This document shows positions 35,294-47,409 of a stretch of DNA of 64,000 nt, piece by piece. This DNA comes from Epiperipatus broadwayi. Lineage: Eukaryota > Onychophora > Udeonychophora > Euonychophora > Peripatidae. The stretch covers positions 1,548,001 to 1,612,000 of the forward strand of contig JAQFVV010006199.1 of NCBI GenBank assembly GCA_028023455.1. The letters run 5' to 3'. The position numbers and the translations under genes are program-made. The stretch's first letter is position 1, and each line of letters opens with the position of its first letter. The notes beneath the pieces were generated by a model. The model was not told the DNA's origin, made no database searches, and saw nothing but the letters and a program-made list of their open reading frames with translations.

Positions 35294-38200
35294 GTAATTT
35301 TTTTTATATTACTTTTTAGATGTTTCCCCCTAAAGATTAAAATTAAATATTTTGCGTTTCATTACTCATTGTACATTTGACGTGAAATTTGAAATTCTGT
35401 TGTTATTCAATTATATAACTAAACAATACTATTACTAAGTTACTGATAATTTATTTATGATTTTAACTTTAATCAGTATTAAAATATTTTTTAAACAAAG
35501 TAATTAGCATTTCCACAATGTAACAGGCTTATTTCTGGTGGTTTAAATTTAATACACATGCTGCTCTGTAGGGCTTGATATGATGAAGTGGAACAAATAA
35601 GAACACAATTCCTATTAATACATTTACATAGTCAAAAAATAGTTTAATTTTTTATAAAATTATAACTGATCCATTTTATTCTAAAAATAAAAAATATTGT
35701 TGTAATTTATTGCTCAATGAAAACGTGCGAATTCATTAAAAAGATTTAAAGATAATTATAATTTTCATTTATTCTCTTTCAGAAAAAATATAAAGTCTTG
35801 AAAGAAATGCCAAAGACTAATTGATTTATCCAGAAACTTTACAACAAAAGAGTGCCTTATTTGTTTTAGTAGCACTCATGTTAATGGCTATCTGTTTAAC
35901 TATGAATTGCATTAGTGTGCTGCTTTTAAATTAAGTAGGATGCATTTTTAAGTAATATGCTCATGTCATTTGAGTTTGAAAATTATAAGAATTATGCTGA
36001 ATACCATTTATTTTTTAACTACTTTCAGTAATATATAACTGTTTTTCAAATCTTTATAAAGTAATTAAATATTGGGCTTAATAATTTTTAATATTTAAAA
36101 TGTAATAGTTTTGGTTTAAATAAATAGAATATATCTAGTGCATAAATGATTTAATAGATGAACTAAATGGATCAAAATATGTTCATAACTATTATAGATT
36201 GTAAAGTAGGATTGACTAACCAGACATTTAGTGTCTTCTCAAATAATAAAAAGAATTTCTGTAAGAAATTAAAAATGTTACTCCCATGAATGCTAAAACA
36301 TTTAAGAAATATGATGGCATGGGAAAACTATTACTGTAATGAATTGAAGATCAAACTAAGTCATTATCCAGAAAAAATTTTTAAGTTTATTTAACTCCAT
36401 GAAAATTATATTGAAAATCAAAATAACTAAGCTCTTAGCCAAAACAGGACAAATTTAATTTTATGAAAGCTAATAGTTCGAGGAAGTTAATCAGAGCAGA
36501 TTTTTGACATTTAAGAAATGAAATAATCTTCAAAACATTCTAATCTAGAGTGAATTGGCTAATGTTGATTAAAAAGCTATAGAAATAATTACATTTGAAT
36601 TAACCAACATTATTAAAGAAAATGATATACCAAATAAATTTTTAATGGCAATAAAACATATACTGGAAAAATATGACATCTGTGATATATTTAATCAAAT
36701 TAAAAAAAGCAATACATGGTTTTAATGCTGCAAATATCAGGCTTATACTTTTGTTAGAAGATAGTGCAATAAATATTTATTTATTTTTAAATTTGTACTT
36801 GCCTGTCATTGTTTTATATATTTAGCACTATTTCTTACTCAATGGACTTGTTATGAAAAATATTGCTATATTGTAAATTTTTTTTATAATTAAATTTTTT
36901 AAAAAATTACTTATAGCATATTTTTTAATTTTTTTAATGTTTAATTAATTATGTTAACAATATAATTAATAAAATATATTTATATTAATAAATAAATGTT
37001 ATATTAAAATAACTTCCATAATAACATATCAGTTTTTTTTTGCTAATGCTTATGTAAATGAAGAAAAAAAAGTCTAGCTGATTGAACTGTGAAAAATCAG
37101 TCCAAATTTTTCCATCATTACTACTGTATTTTCCAGCGATCTTTATATTATTATGAGCAGAAAACATCAATTAAAAAACTCAAATATATAGTGCAGTATG
37201 TATTTAGAATTAATAGTATTAAAATTATTAGAATTTCATTATCTTGGCTCACTCCATAAACTGTTTTTAAATGTCATAACATTGCTGTTTCAATTTAAAC
37301 AAAAATTAAAAATCTTTTACAAAATATTTTCATTAAATATAAAAAATAATATACATATGCACAGCTAAATAATATATATCATAATGAAATTTAATGTACA
37401 AATTGGCAACACTAATCATAATTTTAAAAAACATTATTGGCTTATCAATATTGCAATTATTATTTATTATTAACATCATTATTATTATTGTTATAAATAA
37501 TATTAAAATTATATTAATATTGTTCATAATATTACCTTATAAAGTAATTTTTTTATAAAACCAAGATGTCCTCCTATATATATTATATGCAACATTTCAA
37601 AATATGTGTATCAAACTTTTTTTTTAAAATCATGGTTTATATTTAGTTATTAAAACACTCTCATATATAAAGTTAATTTAAAAAAAGAACAATATATAGA
37701 ATAAAAATGCATAATACTAACAATGTAGAAATAAATTATTTAAATTAGTATTAGTATAGTAATAATTTTATTATTGTACATATACAATTAAAGTTCCACT
37801 TAATAGAAAATTTTAACATAATATTCAAACGTGTGTGTATGCATGCACAAATGTTTATATTCTTAGATATATTTAAATTTAAAAGAGTATAATCACAAAA
37901 TATTTAGGTAAATTTATTATTGGTGGTTGTAATAATATTAATTATGATGAGTATAAAAATAAAAATATTATATATTTTAAATATTTACAATATGTATATT
38001 TTGTTTGTAGTGTGATGATGTGTATTTAAATATCAGTAATTAATATAATATTGTATTTAAAATATTTAAGAATATTATTTTGTAATTTTAAGAATAATTT
38101 CATTAAAACTTGGTGCTGTAATTTCTTAAAGTTTTAAGAAATTATGTGCTACATATCGTATTCTAGAACAATGATAAAATTTTCCCATAAAAAACCCAAA

Positions 38201-38301
38201 GAGTGATTTTTTTTACTGAAGATGATGATCTAATTAATCACATAAAACTAACTTATAAATACACTTACTTGTTAATACTTTTTTTCCTTTGCTGTCTACA
38301 G
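35294..38301. other. AT-rich spacer
   Basis: A strong acceptor-like TTCATTTATTCTCTTTCAG ends at 35782 and is followed by 13 open codons (KKYKVLKEMPKTN) and a stop; this alone is not evidence of a gene. The remainder is poly-A/T-rich. Confidence 0.4.
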
Positions 38302-38328
38302 AAGAACTGTAAAGAGGATAAATTTGAA
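38302..38328 (+). other. Candidate 27-nt in-frame microexon
   Basis: The sequence upstream is an excellent acceptor (TTTTTTTCCTTTGCTGTCTACAG split by only a few purines). The segment reads KNCKEDKFE in an open frame and is followed at once by GTAAGC. The length is divisible by three, as expected for a cassette microexon. A possible branch sequence GTTAATAC lies about 30 nt upstream of the splice point. No host gene can be identified, and no neighbouring exon in a compatible phase is proven. Confidence 0.35.
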
Positions 38329-41027
38329 GTAAGCCATATTGACATTTTGAAATACAATAAGAATGGAGTAGATAACTAAACAAATGTTTGCCTCTATATG
38401 GCTAACGTAACTCAAACTATCCTAAATTGAGAATTAAAACAATTAACAATGTTCATTATCTGGTAATGCACTAAAAAAAAGAAAATTTTAATTAAAATAT
38501 GAAATTTTAAATTCATTTTAGTATGCTATTTTATATTTTACAATTTTTTATATAAATCATAGTATCAAATTTATTTGTTCTCTAAAAATTTGCCTAAGAT
38601 TATATTCACTATAGGTAACCTAAATTTTTCTTAACAAATTTTAACTAATGAATTTTTATCTTCATAAAAACATTTTAAAATACTATAATTAAAAAGTGAC
38701 ATTGATCAACAAATTATTTATTGTCCTACATGAGGAAATAAAAACAACTTATTGTAGTTATATGGAATATTTGAAACTTTTTATTATTGGATTTCATTTA
38801 AGAAGCTCATTCTACTATAATGAATACTTTTTGTTTATTCATCCATTGGGATTTTACAATATAAAATGCCTAAGGATTTAATTATTTGGAGGATTTTAAG
38901 AGATTGCAATAGGATAAACATGTTTGAACTATTAAAAGACTCCAAATGAACTTTAAATTATAAGGATATATTATATTTATTGAATTAGCTTAATTATTAT
39001 GATATGAGTTATATATTTAATAAAAATTCTAACTAGAAGAAAGATATAACAAAAGATTATACAGGTAATATATTTACATTTTATAATTACAATTTAATAT
39101 ATGTATATGTGTTGTTATTTTGGACCATGGAAATTGTTAAATAGTTAAAGTTAAGCAATAATTATCTATAGTGAAGATACAATATTTAATACTTTCATAT
39201 GTTTTATTGATCTCTTAATTTAATCATATGTTTTCATAATTTAAGGTATTTGAGGTATATGCAAAAATGAAAGTGTTATATAATTGAAATATTTTATAAA
39301 TATTACCCTTTTTATTTTATTCACACGAGTACATCAAGGATTTTGTAAAGAGTATAATAGTGTCATCAATGATACTTGTAGCATTGATACTTTTATGGAT
39401 ATTATGTGTTAAGTTGAGTCTAACTCCTGACCACATTGTAAAGCAGTTATATTTATAATATGAGCTAAGCATTTTATGTATTGCTACTCGTACTTATTAA
39501 TATTAGGTGAACTAAAACTGTAGTTAAGAAGAGTATATATATATATATATAAGTTTATCGTTTAGATACCTATAGGAAATGAATCTTATTATGTAAGAAA
39601 AAATGTAATACACTTTTTTTTTGTTTATTGTTTATATTTCAGCATTTTAAATAATGATTAACAACTTTCTCCAATAATGTGTTTTCATTTTACACCACAT
39701 GATACATTACACATTTAATTATTAATAAATTAGAAATTATTTTTCTAATTAAAACACTATGAGAATAATATTAACAGTTATTATTAAGAATTTATTATTG
39801 TTGTTATAATGTTGATTTAATTATTAATAATATTTTGTTTGTTAATAAATAGATTTTATATCTTGTCAATTACCTAGTATTTGTCTTTAATCATTTTAAT
39901 ACTCATCATCTATCAATTTAATAAGTAAATATGGTCACATAATTTAATGTTTGTGTTATTTTAAAGTTACACTGTTTTAAAGAAACACTATTCAGTTTAT
40001 TTTGATATTCTCATATAAATATCTTTAATAATAGTTAGTTGCTTATGGTATTAATTGAATACAATAAAATAACCTTTGTTATTTAATCATAACTTTAATA
40101 ATAACTTATAATTTAAAGATTTAATTTTTTTTATTACATATCATTTGTCATACTTAATCTTTTAACTCTAAAATTATTTCAAATTGGACTCATGTAATAG
40201 GAAAACTTAAAATAGAATCACTAGCCTGAGTAAATGATTTTTGAATTCAATTATTATTTATTTGCCTCTGGTTAAAAAATAAAAAAATAATCATATATAC
40301 AGTTACAATATATAACCATTAGAAACCAGTCACCACTTACAAATCATTATGTTTATGCACATATCATAAATGCACTCTTATTGACAATGTGATTTAAGCA
40401 CAATTTTTCTGACATAAATTTTAAAATTGTCTGCCTTTTTAGAAATATAACTGTTTATATAGAATTGTTCCTATAGAAAAAATCAAAATATAATTATAAA
40501 GATATATATATTAAGTAATCCAAAAAATTGAAGAAGGATATAAATATATTTAGATAGTATGCAAATTCTTTAGAAAAAATAAAGCCATTTGTTGTATACA
40601 CAAGCTAAGAATTAGAGATGCTACCTAGTGAACTGAATATCATTGTATTGATTCTGATTGAAGAATGATGTTATTAATGATAAATTATTGCAGCAAAATA
40701 GTTTATATATATATATGAAAGCTAAAATATTTAAGATAATTAAATGTGTGTGTGTGTGTATATAGTAACTTTTTAGTTTAGTAGCTCTTTCAAAAAATAA
40801 TTAAGATTTCACATAATGGTAAAAATTTTAAATTTATAAAGTAAATAGTCGTATCAGTATTAATTTTTAATTTGTATAGTTTATTAAAAGTTTAATTTAT
40901 AAAATATAAGTATAAGATTCTGTCAGTTTAACTAACATACACCTTTTGTAACAGTCATTTATGCTCTAAATTGTATATTTATTTTAATTATGAGTTTATT
41001 TAATAGTTATAAATATACTTCAATTGG
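38329..41027. other. AT-rich spacer
   Basis: Contains an (AT)n run near 39533-39551 and a (TG)n run near 40746-40761. No gene recognised. Confidence 0.5.
41018..41025. repeat. Possible target-site duplication, left
   Basis: CTTCAATT, repeated at 42196-42203, just outside the inverted repeats of the 41-42 kb element. There are 2 and 5 unexplained bases between it and the arms. Confidence 0.4.
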
Positions 41028-42190
41028 TAATAGTATGTATATTGAACCCCACCGCTTGATGGCATTGTTTTTCACACAACGCACATCAATATACCATTTT
41101 AGAGGCCTTTACTTATGGATGACACTTTGATTCAATAAATTATTTCATGCAGTTGTTGTTGTTGTTTTTCACATGATTCTAAAGTAGGCAGGTAATATTT
41201 TATTTAAAAAAAGAAATGTTTAAGAGTTTATTCAAAAGGCCAAAAAATAATAATAATAAAGAACTGTGCAGTAACATAAATGTTCAAAAAGAAAATCAAA
41301 AAAGTTGATAATTACAAATCAAAACAAACCTTCCCCGCCACCCCACCTACCCTCTTAAAAAAAGTGTTCTTTAAAAATCGAACTGTTTATGTCTTTTTTA
41401 AAAAGGCAAAAAAAATTAAAGAAAAACTTTTCGCTATCATATAAAAGTTTTTGTAGTGTAAATAAATATTTGAAAAAAAGCCTCATAATAAATTAAAAAA
41501 GATGGCAATTCAAAATCAAAACAATCCCTCCCCACCACACTCTAAAAAGCAAGTGTTGGTTTATTCAAAAGTACCAAATTGGTTAAGTCTTTCCGCAAAT
41601 AAAAACAACCAAAAAAAGAGATCATTTTAAAAGCAAACCAACCCCCTTCCATCATCTAAAACAACAAAGTGTTTGTTAATAATAATAAAAAAAACCTCTG
41701 TGACTTTTAGATAAAGAAAATTTAAAAAAAAAAAGTTACCATAGTATTATGTAAAGAAACTGACAGACCGCTAGTTGATAATTTAAAAGCAAAGAAACAC
41801 CCCTACACCATATAAAAACAAAGTGTTTGTTTATTTAAAAAATGAACAAAAAAAAAAACAGGTGAAAAAAAAACTTTGGTTTAGTGTAATATTATATAAA
41901 GAAACCGACGGACCATTATTCGATAATTTAAAAGCAACCAACACTCTTACAATATCTAAAAACAAAGTGTTTGTTTATTAAAAAAAAAAAACGGATGAAA
42001 GAAAACAAAATCTTTGGTGGTTTACCGTGATATTATGTAAACCAAACAGACGGACTGAAAAAAACAAAAACCGATAATCTTTTACCATAATATTATGTAA
42101 ACAAACAGACAGACCATGAATCGGTATATTGATGTGCAGTGGGTGAAAAACAGCACCATCAAACGGTGGGGTTCAATATACATACTATTA
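41028..42190. mobile_element. 1.16-kb element with 68-bp TIRs and internal tandem array
   Basis: The terminal arms 41028-41095 and 42123-42190 are reverse complements with about seven mismatches. The outermost 28 bases, starting TAATAGTATGTATATTGAAC, are perfect. The interior from about 41300 to 42115 is a degenerate tandem repeat of roughly 150-bp units. Each unit has a GATAATTTAAAAGCAA-type start, a C-rich patch, ACAAAGTGTTTGTTTATT, a poly(A) run and TATTATGTAAA-AAACAGACGGACC. About five units can be traced, the leftmost most diverged. There is no ORF. Possible 8-bp target duplications CTTCAATT lie just outside. No known superfamily was recognised. The organisation recalls fold-back elements and the tandem-core elements of bivalves, but this is inference. 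Confidence 0.85.
41300..42115 (+). repeat. Tandem array of ~150-bp units inside the TIR element
   Basis: Unit landmarks recur at about 41308, 41500, 41625, 41778 and 41920. The word ACAAAGTGTTTGTT recurs in the last three, and TAT(T/G)ATGTAAA(G/C) followed by ACAGAC(C/G)GAC recurs from about 41740 onward. Units differ by indels in poly(A), indicating an old array. Confidence 0.75.
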
Positions 42191-42195
42191 TTATT

Positions 42196-42203
42196 CTTCA
42201 ATT
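42196..42203. repeat. Possible target-site duplication, right
   Basis: CTTCAATT, matching 41018-41025. Confidence 0.4.
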
Positions 42204-45200
42204 ATATTTATCAAAATTTGCAATACTTATTAAACTGTATAATGATTATAATAGGAATACTTATTTAATTTTATTACAATGACTCTTTAAAAATGTGTGT
42301 GTGTGTGTGTGTGGATATATGTGCAGAATCTTATTTAAAAAGCATAAATATATTTCCCTTCCTCATTGGAAATGATATTTTTTTTATTCCTACTTTTTAA
42401 TTTTAAATAGTGATAATTTTATCTTTAGTATAATTATTAATTATGTATTTTAAACTTGAATAAATAATTTTAAAAGAGTATAAAAGATTATAATTATGTT
42501 TAATTTAAGAGTAATTATATTTATTTAAATGTTTAAATATTTTGTTAGTTATATTATACTTTGTTATTATTATTAAAAGTTGTAGACAAAAAGTTAATTT
42601 ATTCAAAAACTTTTCAGTTAATTAAAAGTGCATGACCATTGAAATTGATTTAGTTAAAAATCTGACATTATACTGTCTATTCTACAATATAAAAAGGAAT
42701 AGCAGACCAAATTAGTGAGAAAATTGAAAAAATAGTAGAAACTAATTAACCTATTTCTGTTAGTTCCATAAAATTAGAAAATTTTACCATGTTTTATTTT
42801 AAAATTAGTTAAAAGTTAACTTTAACAAGCTGGATAAATGTATACAATACATTTAAAAGAATTCTAAATTTATTATGGATTAGTAAACTACTCTTTGCTG
42901 GGAACTAATTCTACCTTGTTATTAAGTTATAGTCAAATCATAGTTACTACTTAAAGTAAAAAGGAACCAATATTCTCGAGAAAAATTGAAGAGTATTATC
43001 AGCAAGTTCAACTAGTTTACAAATATATTTATGTAAGGTTGTATTTTTGTTATCTCTTCATTTTTAATAATTTTAGAAAGCAAATTACAAATGAATCTTT
43101 ATTTATATAAAAAGAACACTAGATATATACTTGTTAAAATGCTCTAAAAAACTTTTAACTTGACTATCTAATAATAATACTGAACTTATTTTTGAAAAAA
43201 AATTATGTTAGATAGAATAAGTTGTAGACTAAATGGAAAGTAAAACCAAATAGTTTAATGAATAATGTGTATTTTAACAACAATGAATAAATTTGCAAGA
43301 GTAATGAATATATTTTACATAATGATAAAATAGAAAGTAAAAAATAACTATTGCTTATATATCTTAAGATTTGCTGAAAAATCATTATGACCTTTTTAAA
43401 AGAAGGAATTATTTATTTTGATAAATAATATCAAGGAAGAATATAAACTAAAATAGTTTTAAAACAAGAGCAAATAGATTATAAATGAATATGATTTATA
43501 GAAATATAGAATAAAAGATGAATAGATAAAAAGTTAAAATTTAATAATTATTACAGGAGTCAGTTATGTGATATGTGCCTCTAATGGATAGCTAATATTA
43601 TAAAATAATATGGAATATTTAATGAAGTACATAAAATAATTATATTTTTCAAAATGTAGAGTGCCTGAAGTCAAATTAAGGATCCTAGGAGAAACAATTA
43701 AAAGCGCTAAGAAGTTTTAGAAACATTTATTAGTTGTGTATATCATCTATTTCTCTTTAAAATGTACTTTTTAAACAACGATTTTGCAATTTGGAGGAGA
43801 AAGAGAAAACAGTGACAAGAGAAGAAGTTGAAACCCCGTGACTATCATGGAGATAATTGTTTAGAGTTTAATAAGTTTAAAATAAAAATGTGTTTATAAT
43901 ATTCATTTCTTTTTAGGACAATAAGGAAAATAATTAAGTAATCTATATATTTATTAGTATTTTCAATATTGATATAATTTTAGGATATAATATTAGATTT
44001 TAAGACTTTAAAGATATATACTATGTTTATATTTATATATTTTATATAAATTACCTCATGGATGAAGGACTGTAATTGGTAATTATTTATTAATAAGGAA
44101 GGTGGCATATGTTAGATTATGAATTTATTGTACTAGAATATAGTCTCATAGTACATAATAAATAGTTATGAGTCAAGAAAAAAGTATATTTTTATGATAA
44201 AATATGAATGTATAAGCCATGTGTAATATTATAAATGATGAATGAAATGAAATATATTTAATACTTCATGGTATTGAACATTGATCTCAAATATTGTAAA
44301 GCATTAAAAGTATAATATGATGTTCATCATATTGATAAATGATATTTGTTTTGGCAAATGATCTTTTATAAACAAAGGTTTATAAATGTTGTATACTTGA
44401 ATTGCAAATATAATCTATACTGATGCTATAAGTTAATAAATGTATAATGGATAAGGTTAAAATGCCAGGATGGTGAGATGTCATCCTGAATGACTAATGT
44501 TATGTGTGATGGGTTAGATCTAAAGGACACCTGTATTATATTAGGAAATTTGTGAGGATTGTTTTAGGACAGATAACTATCCCATTCTTCAGTGAGTGTT
44601 TAAGACTTGAAAAGCCAGGATTTCAGTGGTAATATCATTGAAAGAATAATGATTATCTAAGTTATGACTGTTGAAGAATAAATGTTAGTTACCACAATTC
44701 CTTCAATATATTGTTTAAATTAGTTTCTTATCCCAAATGATATATTAGATAATGAATTATAACTTAAACATCATATGTGAGTGATATGTATAGGAGTCTA
44801 TAGTTTTTCTTCCTATGATCAGTAATGATAGCATAAAGAATGATAAATGAACATATTCAAAACAAATAGTAGACCTAGATTTTATTATTATTAGTGTTAT
44901 TATTAATAATAATGAGGAGGAGGAGGAGAAGGAGGAGAAGGAAGAAGATATTGTTATCAATGATGGTCTAATATCATTTAAAATGAAGGTTATAAAAGAA
45001 TTATATATGACAAATATGATAGATGAATGTATAAGACTAAAGGTAAATACTCTTGATTCAAGTATTTATTTAAGGTATCTTATTTATATTGCATAGTTAA
45101 CATAAGCATTGAAAATGTACTTCAATAATTAATAAGCTATTAATATAATAATTACAAATTTGGATTGCATTGTATTTTATTAAATCTAAGAAAGGTAAAT

Positions 45201-46009
45201 GATAAGCAACCTATTACATAAGCATTATTGGTATAATATAATTGATTACCTTTATTGAAAAATGAATGAGAATTAAAACTTTTTAATATGAACATAAACG
45301 TTAATAATTTTAAAATAAGGGTCCTTAATTCAGTAAATGATACTGAGATGATGAAAATAATGAAAGGATTATTGTATTTATTTATTTACTTATTTTATTT
45401 TTTTTGTATAAATGTAAATATATTATAATAATAATGTAATTTGTAAAATAATTTAATTTTAATGAAAATAGGAAATGTTATTAGAAATATCCAATTGTTG
45501 TAAATAAATGTATGTTTTGATTTGAACTAGATGATTAGTGTCGTTTCTTTATTGAATCATAAGTATCACAATGTCATATTCAAGTACATAGTACATTAAA
45601 ATTTTCATATAAATTTTATTTATTAGATGTGTTATCTGAAGATTTCAATAAAGAATTAAAACTAGATAAATCAAATATTTGTCTTTTCTGATTTATAATT
45701 TAATAAAAAATAATATCCAATTTACTTGATAATCTGGATAAATATCTGAAATTTAAATATAAACAATTATTTATGTTCAGAGCATTGTAGAAATTCATCT
45801 TATTTAAAGAGTCACTTATTTATTTTAAAGTTAGTTTTTTTTTCTTTTTATTATAAAATTATAAAATCATAAAAGTGTATAAAAGTTTATAAAAGTTTCT
45901 TTAAACTGATTAAACTCTAATTACTGCATTATTTAAACTAAACAATTATAAATGGAAAAATTCCACATACTAAATGTTTCCATTGTTAAATATATTACAG
46001 TATATAATA
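42204..46009. other. AT-rich spacer
   Basis: Holds (TG)10 at 42294-42313 and a purine-rich GAG/GAA repeat at 44914-44949. A less AT-rich patch at 44440-44660 gave no recognisable protein. No gene supported. Confidence 0.5.
44914..44949. repeat. GAG/GAA trinucleotide tract
   Basis: An imperfect GAGGAGGAGGAGGAGAAGGA-type purine tract. The minus-strand translation gives the serine run of the 44757-44960 ORF, which is therefore an artefact. Confidence 0.85.
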
Positions 46010-46735
46010 AGAAAATGTTGCAGGAGTTATCAGAGGAAAGTAGGACTAAAGATAAATGTTAAAAAGACTAAAGTAATGTTTAATCGATCGATTTGCTCAA
46101 AATATGAAAATAAAGATTGATTATGATGAATTAGAAGAAGTTAACAGTTACAAATATCTTGGTCAGATTATTAATACAGATGGAAACATAATAGATGAAA
46201 TTAATCATAGAATTAAATTTGGTTGGAGTGCTTTTGGTAGAAATAACTTGATACTAAAAGGAAATATGCCTATGTGTTTGAAAAGGAAGGTTTTTAATAA
46301 ATGTGTTTTGCCAGTTCTTACTTATGGATCTGAGACTTGGACACTTAATAGAAGAGCAATACAGAGACTTCAGACCACTCAAAGAAGTATGGAGAGATGC
46401 ATGTTGGGAGTAACAAGAAGAGATCGAAAACGCAATGTATGGGTAAGAGAAAAAACAGGTGTTACTGACCTCATTGAAAAAATTAAAAGATTGAAGTGGA
46501 GTTGGGCTTGACATATTGTTAGAAGAGATGATAACAGATGGACAATTGAAATTTTAAACTGGACTCCAAGAGATTGTAAAAGACTCAGAAAGAGACCACA
46601 TGTGAGATGGATGGATGAAATAAGAAAGTGTGCAGGGATGATGTGGAGAAGAGAAGCTAAAGATAGGAAAAGATGGATTGAACTTGGAGAGACCTTCATC
46701 CTGCAGTGGATTGATAATGGTTGATGATGATGATA
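46010..46735 (+). pseudogene. RTE-like LINE, copy 2 (3' end only)
   Basis: Begins inside the RT domain with KMLQELSEESRTK. After a frame break it runs as a 135-codon frame from 46104 with NSYKYLGQIINTDGN, FGWSAFGR, NMPMCLKRKVFNKCVLPVLT, YGSETWTLNRRAIQRLQTTQ, RSMERCMLGVTRRDRKRNVW and TGVTDLIEKIKRLKWSW. A stop follows at 46509, after which the terminal region continues to FILQWIDNG and a short TGATGATGATGA tail typical of RTE 3' ends. It is closely related to copy 1 but less damaged. The 5' truncation at about 46010 is the usual LINE outcome. The minus-strand ORFs at 46254-46699 are shadows. Confidence 0.88.
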
Positions 46736-46746
46736 TAATAAGTGGT

Positions 46747-46910
46747 TATTAATGATCTAATGTATTTATATAGACAGTAAAGATTGCAACTTGACCACAG
46801 AAATTGAAATTATTGATACAAAAAAGTTTAAGTAAATCTTTTTAAATAGTTAAATATAACCTATTCTGAATGCAAATTAATAAATAGTCAGTTATAACAT
46901 TACAATCTGA
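46747..46910 (-). repeat. Repeat U copy 1, outer part (minus orientation)
   Basis: About 163 bp matching the reverse complement of 49889-50050 at high identity. For example, AAAGATTGCAACTTG(A/G)CCACAG and GAAATTATTGATAC are shared. It begins about 12 bases after the tail of RTE copy 2 and stops where the hAT-bearing insert begins. Confidence 0.8.
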
Positions 46911-47225
46911 AAAGAATGTCTATATATACTTCAACAAAAATCAATAAACTAAATACTAACTGTGATAAAACACAGTTGCTGAAGCTTTAAACATAAAATT
47001 ACTAATATAAAGCTGAGCACTTTCGGGGGACTTAAGCCTCCATAATCATAGCCTAATACAAAATATAAACATTTATTCAAAAGCAAAATACGTATCTCAA
47101 ATAAAATATAAACTAAATCTAAAAATAAAATAAAAAAAATAAAAAAATATATAATAAAAAAAAAAATATTATAGCATCCACATTTTAAAAATTCTAAAAC
47201 AAGAATCCTTTCTATTAATAGCATT
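46911..47225. other. Unassigned left flank of the hAT insert
   Basis: AT-rich sequence between the U arm and the hairpin. A hAT left terminal inverted repeat was expected here and was not found. Confidence 0.4.
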
Positions 47226-47409
47226 GAGATTACTAGCTATAAAACAAGTTTCTTTAATCTTACACTTTACGTTATTCTTCCCAGTACACATTAATTTTGC
47301 CTCTACTGGTGGACATCTATGTCAATGAGTAGAGGCAAAATTAATGTGTACTGAGAAGAATGACATAAAGCATAAGATTAAAGAAGCTTGTTTTATAGTT
47401 GGTAATCCC
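47226..47409. repeat. 81-bp inverted repeat (hairpin) at the hAT 5' end
   Basis: The arms 47226-47306 and 47329-47409 are reverse complements with scattered mismatches, closed by a 22-nt loop. The right arm runs into the start of the BED-finger remnant of the transposase. The left arm therefore looks like an inverted duplication of the 5' part of the element. Confidence 0.85.

Noticed and set aside
44440-44660. Less AT-rich patch that might be coding
   Set aside because: All six frames break within about 30 codons and no motif is recognisable.
46254-46699. Minus-strand ORFs across RTE copy 2
   Set aside because: Shadows of the RTE reverse transcriptase frame on the plus strand.
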